Position numbers and translations under genes: made by a program | In this document: piece by piece, positions 15,416 to 21,833 of the stretch | Position numbering within the stretch: the first letter of the stretch is position 1 | Layout: each line of letters starts with the position of its first letter | Assembly (NCBI GenBank): GCA_964562985.1 | Contig: CAZLWE010000057.1 | Coordinates: 1 to 21,833 of the forward strand | Direction: 5' to 3' | DNA from: SHLQ01 sp964562985 | GTDB lineage: Bacteria; Actinomycetota; Acidimicrobiia; Acidimicrobiales; SHLQ01 | DNA: 21,833 nucleotides | Notes under the pieces: model-generated | What the model was told of the DNA's origin: nothing | Seen by the model: only the letters and a program-made list of their open reading frames with translations | Database searches by the model: none

Positions 15416-17503
15416 ATGGGAAAGGGCCCTTTGTGGCACCCGATCACTCGACTAAGGGATGAACTGTTGACCTCGGCGCCAAAAGCAGCGGTAGTCATAC
15501 CGTGCTACAACGCACAACACACGATCGCGAACACGATTCGTTCCGTTCAAGGCCAGACGATTTCGGATTGGGAACTGGTCGTCATCGACGATGGCTCGAG
15601 TGATGGTTCAGCACGGGTTGTGCAAGAGATCGCTGCGCAGGACCCCCGCGTTCGGCTGATCTCCCAAGAGAACGCTGGCGTTTCGACCGCTCGCAACGCG
15701 GGCTTCGCTGCCACTACCGCCCCCGTGATCGGGTTGGTGGATGCAGACGATCTATGGAAGCCGACCTTTCTCGAACGGATGATGGCCGCCTTTGACCAAG
15801 ATGATCAGCTTGGCGTTGCATTCTGTCGGGCGGAGATCCTCGACGAGCTCGGCGATCCGACCGGAACGACCACGACGTTCTCCGATACCGCGACCGACGT
15901 CGAAGAGCTCTTGTTGACCAATCCTGCCGGAACGTGCTCCACATTGATGATTCGACGGAACGTCCTCGACGATGTCGGCCCATTTGCTACCGAACTGCGC
16001 CGAGTAGAGGACCAGCACTGGATGTTGAAGGCTCGCCTCGGCGGTTGGGCCATGCGTGGCCTCGACGAGGTGCTTGTCGGGTATCGGACGTCCGGCGATG
16101 GCCTTTCGGCAAACCTCGAAGGGATGCTCGAAGGTTGGGAGGCGATGATCGAGATGCTCGGTGACCAGGTGCCGGCCGATCAGGTCCGCCGCGCTCGCGC
16201 CGAGCACTATCTGTACCTGACCCGTCGGGCCGTTCGTTTGGGACGGCCTCCGGCGGTTGGGTTGGGGTATCTCACGCAGGCCGTGAAGACCGATCCAAAG
16301 GTCGCGCTGAACAAGGTGGCGTCGATCCCGGGAGCTCTTGGGCGACGTTTCGGATCTGGCGAGGAGCACGTGGAAGAAGAGGCGGAACTTGAGGACTTAG
16401 AGAAGGACGTGGCCGTGGAAAAGGTCAGCATGACACCGTTGGAGGATGGAAGCCCGGTGGTTTCGGTGATCGTGCCGATCTATGGGGCGGAGAAATGGAT
16501 CAAGGGCACGGTTGAGTCGGTCTTGGCCCAGACGTACAGCGATTTCGAACTCGTGCTTATCGATGACGGGTCGCCCGATCGTTCGATCGAGATCTGTGAA
16601 GGGTTCGACGATCCGCGAATTCGAATCATCCGTCAAAAGAACCGTGGCCTTCCCGGAGCTCGAAATACCGGAATCCGCCACGCGAAGGGTCAGCTTCTCG
16701 CATTTCTCGATGCTGACGACCTTTGGCGTTCGGACAAACTGGCTAAGCATGTGCAGCATTTCGAGGAGCGGCCACATGTGGACGTCGGCTATTCGGCGAG
16801 TCGCCTGATCGACGAGTCGGACCAACCGATCGGCATCGTCCAGATGCCCAAGCTCCGAGACGTGACCGTGCGCGATGTGATTTGTCGCAACCCGATCGGG
16901 AATGGGTCAGCGCCGGTGATCAGGCGATGGGTGTTCGAAGCGATTGCCTTCGACGATGACCGGCATGGCACGACGGAGTCGCACTATTTCGACGAGGACT
17001 TTCGTTATGCCGAAGACGTGGAGTGCTGGACTCGCATCGCTGGAACAACCGACGCGGTCTTTGAAGGATTGGCCGACGAGCTAACGGACTACCGCGTGAT
17101 CTCCGGAAGTTTGTCGTCAGGTACCGACCAGCATTACGAACATTGGCTTCGCCATTACAAGAAGGTTGAAGAATACGCCCCAGCGGTAGCCGCTACCCAT
17201 GGCGAGGCCGCCCGCGGGTACCAGATGCGCTTCTACGCTCGCCGAGACTTGCAGGCAGGCTCACCACGTACTGGCCTTCGCTGGTTCAAAGAAGCCTTCA
17301 AGGCTCACCCGATGATGCTCGTAGAAGAGACACAGAAGACCGTGCTGACGTTCGCCGCTGTAGTTGCGGGCAACGTGCTTCCGGCCAAGATCTTCGATCG
17401 TTTGCTCGCAAAGGTCATGGGCGGCGGCGGAGCAGCAAACGATGAGTCTGCTCCCGGCGGCACCGGCGGCGAAATGGAATCGACACAAAGGACGGCAGCA
17501 TGA
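15416..17503 (+). CDS. Bifunctional glycosyltransferase with two tandem GT2 (GT-A) domains
   Basis: A 695-residue protein with two GT2 catalytic domains. Domain 1 (~23-260): AAVVIPCYNA, VVIDDGSSDGS, ENAGVSTARNAG, metal-binding LVDADD (D109-D112). Domain 2 (~345-590): VSVIVPIYGA, LVLIDDGSPDRS, KNRGLPGARNTG, FLDADD (D432-D435). The two are joined by an acidic helical linker (EEHVEEEAELEDLEKDVAVE). Both keep the nucleotide- and metal-binding residues, so both may be active and add two sugars in sequence. No transmembrane segment is obvious. The ATG at 15416 has no ribosome binding site; a TTG at 15467 has AAGGG 8 bases upstream and would remove only 17 non-conserved residues, so it is a serious alternative. 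The 3' end overlaps the sulfotransferase gene by 4 bases (ATGA). Confidence 0.88.
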   Translation: MGKGPLWHPITRLRDELLTSAPKAAVVIPCYNAQHTIANTIRSVQGQTISDWELVVIDDGSSDGSARVVQEIAAQDPRVRLISQENAGVSTARNAGFAATTAPVIGLVDADDLWKPTFLERMMAAFDQDDQLGVAFCRAEILDELGDPTGTTTTFSDTATDVEELLLTNPAGTCSTLMIRRNVLDDVGPFATELRRVEDQHWMLKARLGGWAMRGLDEVLVGYRTSGDGLSANLEGMLEGWEAMIEMLGDQVPADQVRRARAEHYLYLTRRAVRLGRPPAVGLGYLTQAVKTDPKVALNKVASIPGALGRRFGSGEEHVEEEAELEDLEKDVAVEKVSMTPLEDGSPVVSVIVPIYGAEKWIKGTVESVLAQTYSDFELVLIDDGSPDRSIEICEGFDDPRIRIIRQKNRGLPGARNTGIRHAKGQLLAFLDADDLWRSDKLAKHVQHFEERPHVDVGYSASRLIDESDQPIGIVQMPKLRDVTVRDVICRNPIGNGSAPVIRRWVFEAIAFDDDRHGTTESHYFDEDFRYAEDVECWTRIAGTTDAVFEGLADELTDYRVISGSLSSGTDQHYEHWLRHYKKVEEYAPAVAATHGEAARGYQMRFYARRDLQAGSPRTGLRWFKEAFKAHPMMLVEETQKTVLTFAAVVAGNVLPAKIFDRLLAKVMGGGGAANDESAPGGTGGEMESTQRTAA

Positions 17504-18435
17504 CGACGCCTAAGTACCTATTGGTTATCGGATCGGCAAAGTCCGGAACATCATCGCTGTTCCGCTACCTCGCGGACCATCCCGACGTTGCCGGTGCATC
17601 ACTCAAGGAGACCTACTTCTTCGCGCCAGACTTCGACTACCGCGATCAACACGGACCGAACGATCCGATCTCCGCTTTCGAGGCGTACTTCGATCATGCA
17701 GGTGACAAGCAGCTTCGAGTCGAGGCAACCCCGTTCACCATGTACGGCGACGGCGCCGCCGAACGAATCGCGGCGGACCTCGACGACGTTCGAGTGCTCT
17801 GCTTAGCTCGTGAACCCGTCGCTCGCTTCGTGTCGGACTACCGCTTCTTGAAGCAACGTGATTCGCTCGGCGAAGACGTACCTTCACCCGACGAGTTCGC
17901 CGAACAGCAACTCGCCGAGCCCACCGCGGCAAAGAACACCCTTGCCATTGGGCGCTACGCCGATGTGCTTCCTCGATTCGTCGATGCACTCGGCGCAGAC
18001 CGGGTCGACGTGGCGTTCTTCGAAGAACTCACCGCCGACCCCGCTGCCGAGATGGAACGAATTGCTGCGGCCTATGACCTCGCACCGGGGTTTTTCAACG
18101 ACTACGACTTCAAGATCATCAACAAGACGATCGTTGTCGGCAACCCGATCATTAACACGATGCGCATGAAGGTCGAAGGACCCGTACGGGTGGTCAGAAA
18201 CAAGGTGCTTGGCCACGAGCGTGCGCACCAACTATTCGAACGCGTCGTCGACGCCGGTCGCATGGGGCTGGAGAAGATGAGCGAGGCGAGCAACGCCGAG
18301 GAGGAGACCTTCTCCGCGGAGTCACTCGCTGCACTCGCGGAGCACTACCAAACCCCAAATGCGCAACTCGCAGAGATCGCCGGCCGTGCGCTGCCTGACG
18401 CGTGGGGGAGCGGTTCACTCTCCAACGCCGCCTAA
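17500..18435 (+). CDS. PAPS-dependent sulfotransferase
   Basis: A 311-residue sulfotransferase that would transfer sulfate from 3'-phosphoadenylyl sulfate (PAPS) to a sugar hydroxyl. The 5'-phosphosulfate binding loop GSAKSGTSSLFRYL is at residues 11-24. The 3'-phosphate binding motif is LAREPVARFVSDYR (~102-115), with the conserved Arg and Ser. A KETYFF segment (~37-42) follows the first helix as in carbohydrate (heparan-type) sulfotransferases. There is no signal peptide, so it acts in the cytoplasm, probably on lipid-linked sugars before flipping. The ATG 17500 overlaps the GT2 stop by 4 bases, with AAAGGA 9-10 bases upstream. This coupling ties sulfation to the polysaccharide made here. 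The gene ends 40 bases before a strong terminator. Confidence 0.9.
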   Translation: MTTPKYLLVIGSAKSGTSSLFRYLADHPDVAGASLKETYFFAPDFDYRDQHGPNDPISAFEAYFDHAGDKQLRVEATPFTMYGDGAAERIAADLDDVRVLCLAREPVARFVSDYRFLKQRDSLGEDVPSPDEFAEQQLAEPTAAKNTLAIGRYADVLPRFVDALGADRVDVAFFEELTADPAAEMERIAAAYDLAPGFFNDYDFKIINKTIVVGNPIINTMRMKVEGPVRVVRNKVLGHERAHQLFERVVDAGRMGLEKMSEASNAEEETFSAESLAALAEHYQTPNAQLAEIAGRALPDAWGSGSLSNAA

Positions 18436-18475
18436 CAACCAGCGAGCGACCAGGAGCGAAGCGCAGAAAACGCAC

Positions 18476-18509
18476 AAAGGCCGCCCGCTGGGGCGGCCTT
18501 TGCAATTTT
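18476..18509 (+). terminator. Rho-independent terminator, probably bidirectional
   Basis: An 11-bp perfect stem (AAAGGCCGCCC 18476-18486; GGGCGGCCTTT 18491-18501) closes a GCTG loop and is followed by GCAATTTT. It ends the GT2-sulfotransferase operon. On the other strand the stem is followed by TTTG and GCGTTTTC, so it can also end the tRNA-Asn transcript coming from the right. Confidence 0.88.
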
Positions 18510-18510
18510 G

Positions 18511-18583
18511 CTCCGCGGGTTGGGATCGAACCAACGACCTGCCGATTAACAGTCGGATGCTCTGCCAGCTGAGCTACCGCGGA
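18511..18583 (-). tRNA. tRNA-Asn (anticodon GTT)
   Basis: A 73-base cloverleaf on the minus strand. Acceptor stem TCCGCGG/CCGCGGA pairs fully; D arm GCTC...GAGC; anticodon arm with GTT at positions 34-36 and a single 27-43 mismatch; T arm GTTGG-TTCGATC-CCAAC; discriminator G73, as in tRNA-Asn. The CCA end is not encoded. It lies between the operon terminator and an inverted repeat. Confidence 0.95.
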
Positions 18584-18597
18584 TTGCTCGGTAAATA

Positions 18598-18623
18598 GTA
18601 GCAGCGAAGCGGCCCGCTGCTAC
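18598..18623. repeat. Perfect 8-bp inverted repeat upstream of tRNA-Asn
   Basis: GTAGCAGC (18598-18605) and GCTGCTAC (18616-18623) flank a 10-base GC-rich centre. It lies just upstream of the minus-strand tRNA-Asn, where its promoter must be; a TACTAT (possible -10) overlaps the tRNA-proximal arm. It could be an operator or simply a hairpin. Confidence 0.5.
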
Positions 18624-18658
18624 CTCCAGTATCGGTTTGGATCTTCGGGGATTGATGG

Positions 18659-18687
18659 CTGTCAACCTTGCTCACCGCGCCTACACT
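18659..18687 (+). promoter_or_regulatory. Candidate sigma-70 promoter of tRNA-Ile
   Basis: CTGTCA (18659-18664, 4 of 6 to TTGACA) and TACACT (18682-18687, 4 of 6 to TATAAT) are separated by 17 bases. Transcription would start near 18694, a few bases before the mature tRNA 5' end at 18699. The spacing and position are right; both boxes are only moderate matches. Confidence 0.4.
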
Positions 18688-18698
18688 CAGGTGCTCCG

Positions 18699-18771
18699 GG
18701 GCCCGTAGCTCAGTGGTTAGAGCAGGCGACTCATAATCGCTCGGTCGTGGGTTCGATTCCCACCGGGCCTA
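18699..18771 (+). tRNA. tRNA-Ile2 (anticodon CAT, lysidine-modified AUA reader)
   Basis: A 73-base cloverleaf. Acceptor GGGCCCG pairs with CGGGCCT (one G-T at 1-72); D arm GCTC...GAGC; anticodon CAT at 34-36; T arm GTGGG-TTCGATT-CCCAC; discriminator A73. CAT could be Met or Ile2. The anticodon arm and D arm (CAGTGGTTAGAGC, GGCGACTCATAATCGCT) are the same as I recall for E. coli ileX, and the acceptor lacks the GGCGGGG start typical of actinobacterial elongator tRNA-Met. The CAT cytidine would then be converted to lysidine by TilS. CCA is not encoded. Confidence 0.9.
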
Positions 18772-18782
18772 CGCCGTTCGTC

Positions 18783-18802
18783 AGCCCTAGCGGGCTTCCT
18801 CT
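18783..18802 (+). terminator. Weak terminator-like hairpin after tRNA-Ile
   Basis: AGCCC (18783-18787) and GGGCT (18792-18796) pair around TAGC and are followed by the pyrimidine run TCCTCT. It sits 12 bases after the tRNA 3' end. The stem is short and the tail has few T residues. Confidence 0.35.
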
Positions 18803-18808
18803 CTAACC

Positions 18809-18953
18809 GAGTTGCTCGCCCAGGGGGCTCACAACGTCGACGCCGGGTTATCCGCTTGGGCTTGTCGGGCTGAACTCGAGTTGCTGGCCTGGGGGGCTCA
18901 CAACGTCGGCCGATGGTTCTTAGAGGGCTCGAAACGTCGGCCGACGGTTCTAC
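18809..18953. repeat. Three-copy degenerate intergenic repeat with palindromic core
   Basis: A 31-base unit occurs at 18823-18853, 18892-18922 and 18923-18953; copies 2 and 3 directly abut. Copies 1 and 2 share an extra 14-base left flank beginning GAGTTGCT (18809-18822 and 18878-18891), making a 45-base unit. The shared part is GGGCTC-(AC/GA)-AACGTCG, then a GTT end. In copy 3 the core is the perfect palindrome CGTCGGCCGACG, with one change in copy 2 and more in copy 1. Copy 3 runs over the stop codon of the adjacent membrane-protein gene. I see no other copy in the window. Confidence 0.8.
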
Positions 18954-19228
18954 CCGAGGGCCAGAACTGCCGCTAAGACGAGAAGCGCTACGAACAAGAC
19001 AGCACCTACATAGACGAACAGCATTGCTGGGTCGTCGGATTCGCTCGTGAAATTCTCGGCGGCCGGTAGGAGATCGTGCTCGGGGGGAGCCGTTTCTAAC
19101 GCCGGGGATCTATCGCTGAGGTCGATGACCGCATCAGGACCAGCGAGGTCGAGCGTTGCCGCCTCAATGTGCGCGACATGCTGAGCGAGTTCTTGCTCAT
19201 CGATGTCCAATCGCGCTGCTGATGACAT
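18950..19228 (-). CDS. Small tail-anchored membrane protein, function unknown
   Basis: About 92 residues from ATG 19228; GAGG lies 12 bases upstream, and a TTG at 19258 would add 10 residues. The N-terminal ~65 residues are hydrophilic and acidic (LDIDEQELAQHVAHIEAATLDL...). A single C-terminal hydrophobic helix (AMLFVYVGAVLFVALLVLAAVLAL) ends the protein, leaving the soluble part in the cytoplasm by a tail-anchor topology. No family is recognised. Its last codons overlap the third copy of the intergenic repeat. Codon choice is GC-rich and consistent with real coding, but small size leaves doubt. Confidence 0.55.
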   Translation of the reverse strand: MSSAARLDIDEQELAQHVAHIEAATLDLAGPDAVIDLSDRSPALETAPPEHDLLPAAENFTSESDDPAMLFVYVGAVLFVALLVLAAVLALG

Positions 19229-19382
19229 GTTGTTTTGGATCCTCGTCGCGTTTACCAACTGGTGTGTTCCAAAATTAGCCGATCACCTCACTCTGTGAGC
19301 TGTTCTGGCCATGATGTCACTCAATTGCAAAGTAACGAGACGTTTTGTGTGTCCTGACCCACTCAAAGTGGTGTAATCGACG

Positions 19383-19955
19383 CTATGCCAACCCGCCGCC
19401 AAGCCAGATCGTGGCTCGGTCGAGCAGATAGTCGCTCACCGCGTGACAGCGATCGAGGACATCGCAGAGATCGTCCTCGCCAAGGTAAATCCGTGCGAGG
19501 GGCAATTCCACGCGAGCGATGACATTGAGGCTTCGCTCGGGGGCGTCTGTGACCGCGGCAAAGCCATCGACAGCGCTGACGTCAAGCGGTAGGTCGGGCC
19601 CGCCGACGCCGGCGAGTTCGGTGGCGAGAACCAGCAGGTCGGGGCCATGTACCAACGGTGGAAGGCTCCAGGTGAACAACAGCGGGAAACGCAGGTCGTC
19701 GGACGGGATCTGGCCCGGATCGGCGAGCGTGTACACCTCGTCTTCGAACGCCAGCATGACCCTGGGGTCGATTTCCAGCGCGAGATGGAGATCCAATGGC
19801 CCTCCACATGCGTGCTCGGGGTGCAGATCGACCTCAAAGGCCTGACGCATGGAGTAGGTCTCTACGAAGTGCCGTTCGTCGTGCACATGAAACCCGTGAT
19901 GGGTCGCGTGATCTTTGAGGTCGGTGATGAACCCCGCAATATCAATGATGGCCAA
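19383..19955 (-). CDS. Unrecognised acidic soluble protein
   Basis: A 190-residue protein from TTG 19955, with AAGGA 9 bases upstream that supports this start. There is no signal peptide or membrane segment. The N-terminus has a histidine-rich stretch (DHATHHGFHVHDERH, six His within ~14 residues). The rest is rich in Leu, Asp and Pro with beta-strand-like patterns (LDLHLALEIDPRVMLAFEDEVYTL; RSLNVIARVELPLARIYLG). I do not recognise the family; the pattern reads as a compact alpha/beta domain. It is divergent from the inositol-monophosphatase gene with a 98-base spacer, so the two may share a regulatory region. The His cluster could bind metal, but this is only a guess. Confidence 0.7.
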   Translation of the reverse strand: MAIIDIAGFITDLKDHATHHGFHVHDERHFVETYSMRQAFEVDLHPEHACGGPLDLHLALEIDPRVMLAFEDEVYTLADPGQIPSDDLRFPLLFTWSLPPLVHGPDLLVLATELAGVGGPDLPLDVSAVDGFAAVTDAPERSLNVIARVELPLARIYLGEDDLCDVLDRCHAVSDYLLDRATIWLGGGLA

Positions 19956-20053
19956 CGTGGAAGATCCTTCGTGCGCGCAACTTTGCCCAGCGCGAGGCAG
20001 GCTACCGTGTTTGTCGCTCGCAGACCTAAACGCGGCCGCCCGCCAGAGGACAG

Positions 20054-20809
20054 ATGACGATGGACATCACAGAGATTCAGACACTGTTGCGTAGTGCGAC
20101 CGAGCAGGCCATTCGCAACCTTGACGAGGTAGACCAGCGTCGAGCGTCCGGAGACCGTGAGGGACAGTACGCGCTTGATTTGGTCGTCGATGGGCCGCTG
20201 GTCGACCAACTACTTTCCGCGGGCCTCGGCGTACTCTCCGAAGAGGCGGGAGTCTCTCACGCCGATCGTGAGCTGCTCGCTGTAGTCGACCCGGTCGACG
20301 GTTCGACCAACGCCTCGAGGCGGTTGCCGTGGTTCAATACATCGATAGCGGTCTTCGATGCGGAAGGACCACTCGTTGCGCTCGTCGAGAACCACGTAAC
20401 CCGCGACCGCTTCGAAGCGGTCCGGGGCCACGGCGCCACGAAGAACGGCGTGCCTCTTTCGACCCCTGCTGGAGCGGTTGCGACCGGTGTGGTTGGTGTC
20501 AACGGTGTTCCACCGGCGGAGAATCCGTGGGCGCAGTTCCGTTGCTTCGGGGCGTCGGCGCTCGACCTGTGCGCGGTGGCCGATGGCAGCCTCGACGGAT
20601 ACGTGGACTTCGCTCACGAAGCGCACGGCGTATGGGACTACGCCGCCGCCTTCCTGGTGTGCGCCGAAGCTGGGGTGATCGTGCTCGATGCCTTCGGACG
20701 TGACCTGCTGCATCGTGAGCACGCCGCTCGACGCACTCCAGTCGCGGCACATAACGCGGCGGATCTCGAGGTCCTCAGAGCACTGCGGTCAGCGGCGCAA
20801 CAGCCTTAG
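20054..20809 (+). CDS. Inositol-monophosphatase family phosphatase
   Basis: A 251-residue Mg2+-dependent phosphatase of the IMPase/FIG superfamily. The metal-binding residues are present: LSEEAG (E63, E64), DPVDGSTN (D79, D82) and GVWDYAAA (D195). The region between (FNTSIAVFD, GHGATKNGVPL) is typical of the fold. The family hydrolyses inositol phosphates, histidinol phosphate, fructose-1,6-bisphosphate or PAP (3'-phosphoadenosine 5'-phosphate). Substrate cannot be set from sequence. PAP is of interest since the sulfotransferase nearby would release it, but there is no direct evidence. The start is ATG 20054 (AGAGGA just upstream, 4-base spacing); ATG 20060 has a 10-base spacing and is equally plausible. 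It overlaps the methyltransferase gene tail-to-tail by 3 bases. Confidence 0.88.
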   Translation: MTMDITEIQTLLRSATEQAIRNLDEVDQRRASGDREGQYALDLVVDGPLVDQLLSAGLGVLSEEAGVSHADRELLAVVDPVDGSTNASRRLPWFNTSIAVFDAEGPLVALVENHVTRDRFEAVRGHGATKNGVPLSTPAGAVATGVVGVNGVPPAENPWAQFRCFGASALDLCAVADGSLDGYVDFAHEAHGVWDYAAAFLVCAEAGVIVLDAFGRDLLHREHAARRTPVAAHNAADLEVLRALRSAAQQP

Positions 20810-21833
20810 CTGTTTGGGATAGCGGGATTGCCGACGTCGGTTCGTTTCACTGCTACCAAGCCGATCTCATCGCCCGAGGGTGAGCGCCACAGCGAGTCGA
20901 CCCGGAGTCCGGCCTGGGAACAAAGCTGCACGAGAGAATCGGCGGAGAAGAGAAAGAGGTGCTCGGCCGGGCCAACGAGTGGTGATCCCATTCCGGAATG
21001 GGTAAACGACGCGCCCTCGCCACTGACGGTGTAGATCAGTAGCCGCCCGCCCGGCACCAAGGCTTCTGCGGCGAGTCGACAGAAGTAATCCGGACGGCGG
21101 ATGTGTTCGATCGACATCTCCGAGATGATCGCTCCGTAGGAGCCACCGAGGTCCTGCGCGTGGTCCACATTCTCATGCCACACCCGAAGGCCGCGACCTT
21201 TCGCGTGGTTCACCGAGGCCTCGTTCACGTCGGTTCCCGCCACATTCCAACCGCGCGAACGGGCACGATCGAGAAGGTTGCCTCCGCCCACGCCGAGCTC
21301 GAAGAGGGTGTCACGATACGCCCGTGCTGGTTCAACCTGATCGAGAATCTGATCGAGATGTGCGTCCAACGCGGTTGATGGCTGCTGCGAAGGAAGGTAC
21401 TCCTCCTGGAAGTACCGCTCGCTGTAGCGCATTAACGTATGGTCTTCGACGGGGCGCGGATTAGTCATCACGAGGCCGCATCTACCACACGTCTCCATGT
21501 CGAGTTGTTGTCGACGACCGGCCGATGTGAATTCGCTGTGGCCACACGCTGGGCACGAGTCGAGCCGTTCGGCGCCGGGCATGCCTTGGGGGCTGGGAAG
21601 CGAGTCGAACGTCTGCCATGGCGTGGCTGCACTGTCGCTCGTGATGCGTAGTTGTTGCGCGTCGTTCGTGATCGATGCATCGACGGTGATTTCGAACCCG
21701 AACCGTTGATCTGCCTGACCTGCAGCGGCGTCGGGATGCGGGAACCGGTGCGTCACCGGTAGTGCGTGTGAAACAGCTAGACCGTCGCCGAATTCGAGGG
21801 TCAGTGAAGCGTCGGCGGGTGCGACCCCTTGTA
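20806..21833 (-). CDS. Zinc-ribbon class I SAM methyltransferase with N-terminal extension (partial, start beyond right edge)
   Basis: A GTG at 21756 could be a start but has no ribosome binding site, and the frame is open upstream to the window edge with coding-like sequence (DASLTLEFGDGLAV). I therefore treat the gene as 5'-partial. Visible order: a beta-rich segment (LTLEFGDG..., FGFEITVD...LRITSD) that may be the end of another domain; a zinc ribbon with CPACG and CGRCG; an YSERYFQEEY helix; then a Rossmann methyltransferase domain with motif I (FELGVGGGN), the acidic GTDVNE, SEMSIEHI and LVPGGRLLIYT. This zinc-ribbon plus methyltransferase architecture is common among enzymes methylating sugars or secondary metabolites. 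Substrate unknown; given the polysaccharide locus, sugar methylation is plausible. It converges with the IMPase gene. Confidence 0.85.
   Translation of the reverse strand, partial: QGVAPADASLTLEFGDGLAVSHALPVTHRFPHPDAAAGQADQRFGFEITVDASITNDAQQLRITSDSAATPWQTFDSLPSPQGMPGAERLDSCPACGHSEFTSAGRRQQLDMETCGRCGLVMTNPRPVEDHTLMRYSERYFQEEYLPSQQPSTALDAHLDQILDQVEPARAYRDTLFELGVGGGNLLDRARSRGWNVAGTDVNEASVNHAKGRGLRVWHENVDHAQDLGGSYGAIISEMSIEHIRRPDYFCRLAAEALVPGGRLLIYTVSGEGASFTHSGMGSPLVGPAEHLFLFSADSLVQLCSQAGLRVDSLWRSPSGDEIGLVAVKRTDVGNPAIPNS

Noticed and set aside
18359..18598. A 79-codon plus-strand ORF through the sulfotransferase end, terminator and tRNA-Asn
   Set aside because: It crosses a strong terminator and reads antisense through a tRNA, giving the familiar spurious peptide WDRTNDLPIN.
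18699..18771. CAT-anticodon tRNA as elongator or initiator tRNA-Met
   Set aside because: The D and anticodon arms match the tRNA-Ile2 pattern, and the acceptor is not that of actinobacterial tRNA-Met; the three consecutive GC pairs of initiator tRNA in the anticodon stem are absent.
18809..18953. The repeats beside tRNA-Ile as a CRISPR array
   Set aside because: Only three degenerate copies, two directly abutting with no spacer, and no cas gene nearby.

Overview
The window looks like chromosomal DNA of a high-GC actinobacterium, most likely a member of the Acidimicrobiia. The basis is a roughly 60% GC composition, frequent GTG/TTG starts, short or overlapping gene junctions, a CtpE-type P-type ATPase, and dnaG directly followed by a primary-type sigma factor. 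This placement is an inference from gene content and sequence style, not a database result.

Layout. 1-612 (-): 5' part of a secreted lipoprotein gene running off the left edge. 750-1173 (+): remains of two genes, the start of a membrane protein and the C-terminal half of an endonuclease/exonuclease/phosphatase (EEP) protein, which look like the two sides of an internal deletion. 1183-3498 (+): CtpE-like cation ATPase. 3511-4203 (-): metzincin-type metalloprotease lipoprotein. 4204-4552: a long leader region with a tandem repeat, a nested inverted repeat and perhaps a tiny membrane protein. 4553-7368 (+): dnaG-rpoD, translationally overlapping. 7399-8982 (-): GH5 glycanase lipoprotein with an inserted domain.

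9196-18435 is a surface-polysaccharide locus: a WecG/TagA-type glycosyltransferase (+); then on the minus strand, in transcription order, a Wzz-like protein with a degenerate kinase domain, a Wzy-like polymerase/ligase, a GT4 glycosyltransferase and a Wzx-like flippase; and on the plus strand a tandem two-domain GT2 glycosyltransferase overlapping a sulfotransferase. Together they would assemble a lipid-linked repeat unit, sulfate it, flip it, polymerise it and control chain length. The GH5 enzyme beside them could trim or release the product. No initiating phosphoglycosyltransferase and no outer-membrane export gene is present in the window.

18436-18953 holds a strong hairpin terminator, tRNA-Asn (-), tRNA-Ile with a CAT anticodon (+), and a three-copy degenerate intergenic repeat with a palindromic core. 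18950-21833 carries a small tail-anchored membrane protein (-), an unrecognised acidic protein (-), an inositol-monophosphatase-family enzyme (+), and a zinc-ribbon SAM methyltransferase (-) whose reading frame stays open to the right edge, so its start lies outside the window.

The most noteworthy items are the Wzz protein with an eroded P-loop, the GH5 enzyme with a four-cysteine insertion, the sulfated-glycan locus as a unit, the deletion scar at 750-1173, and the repeat family next to tRNA-Ile.
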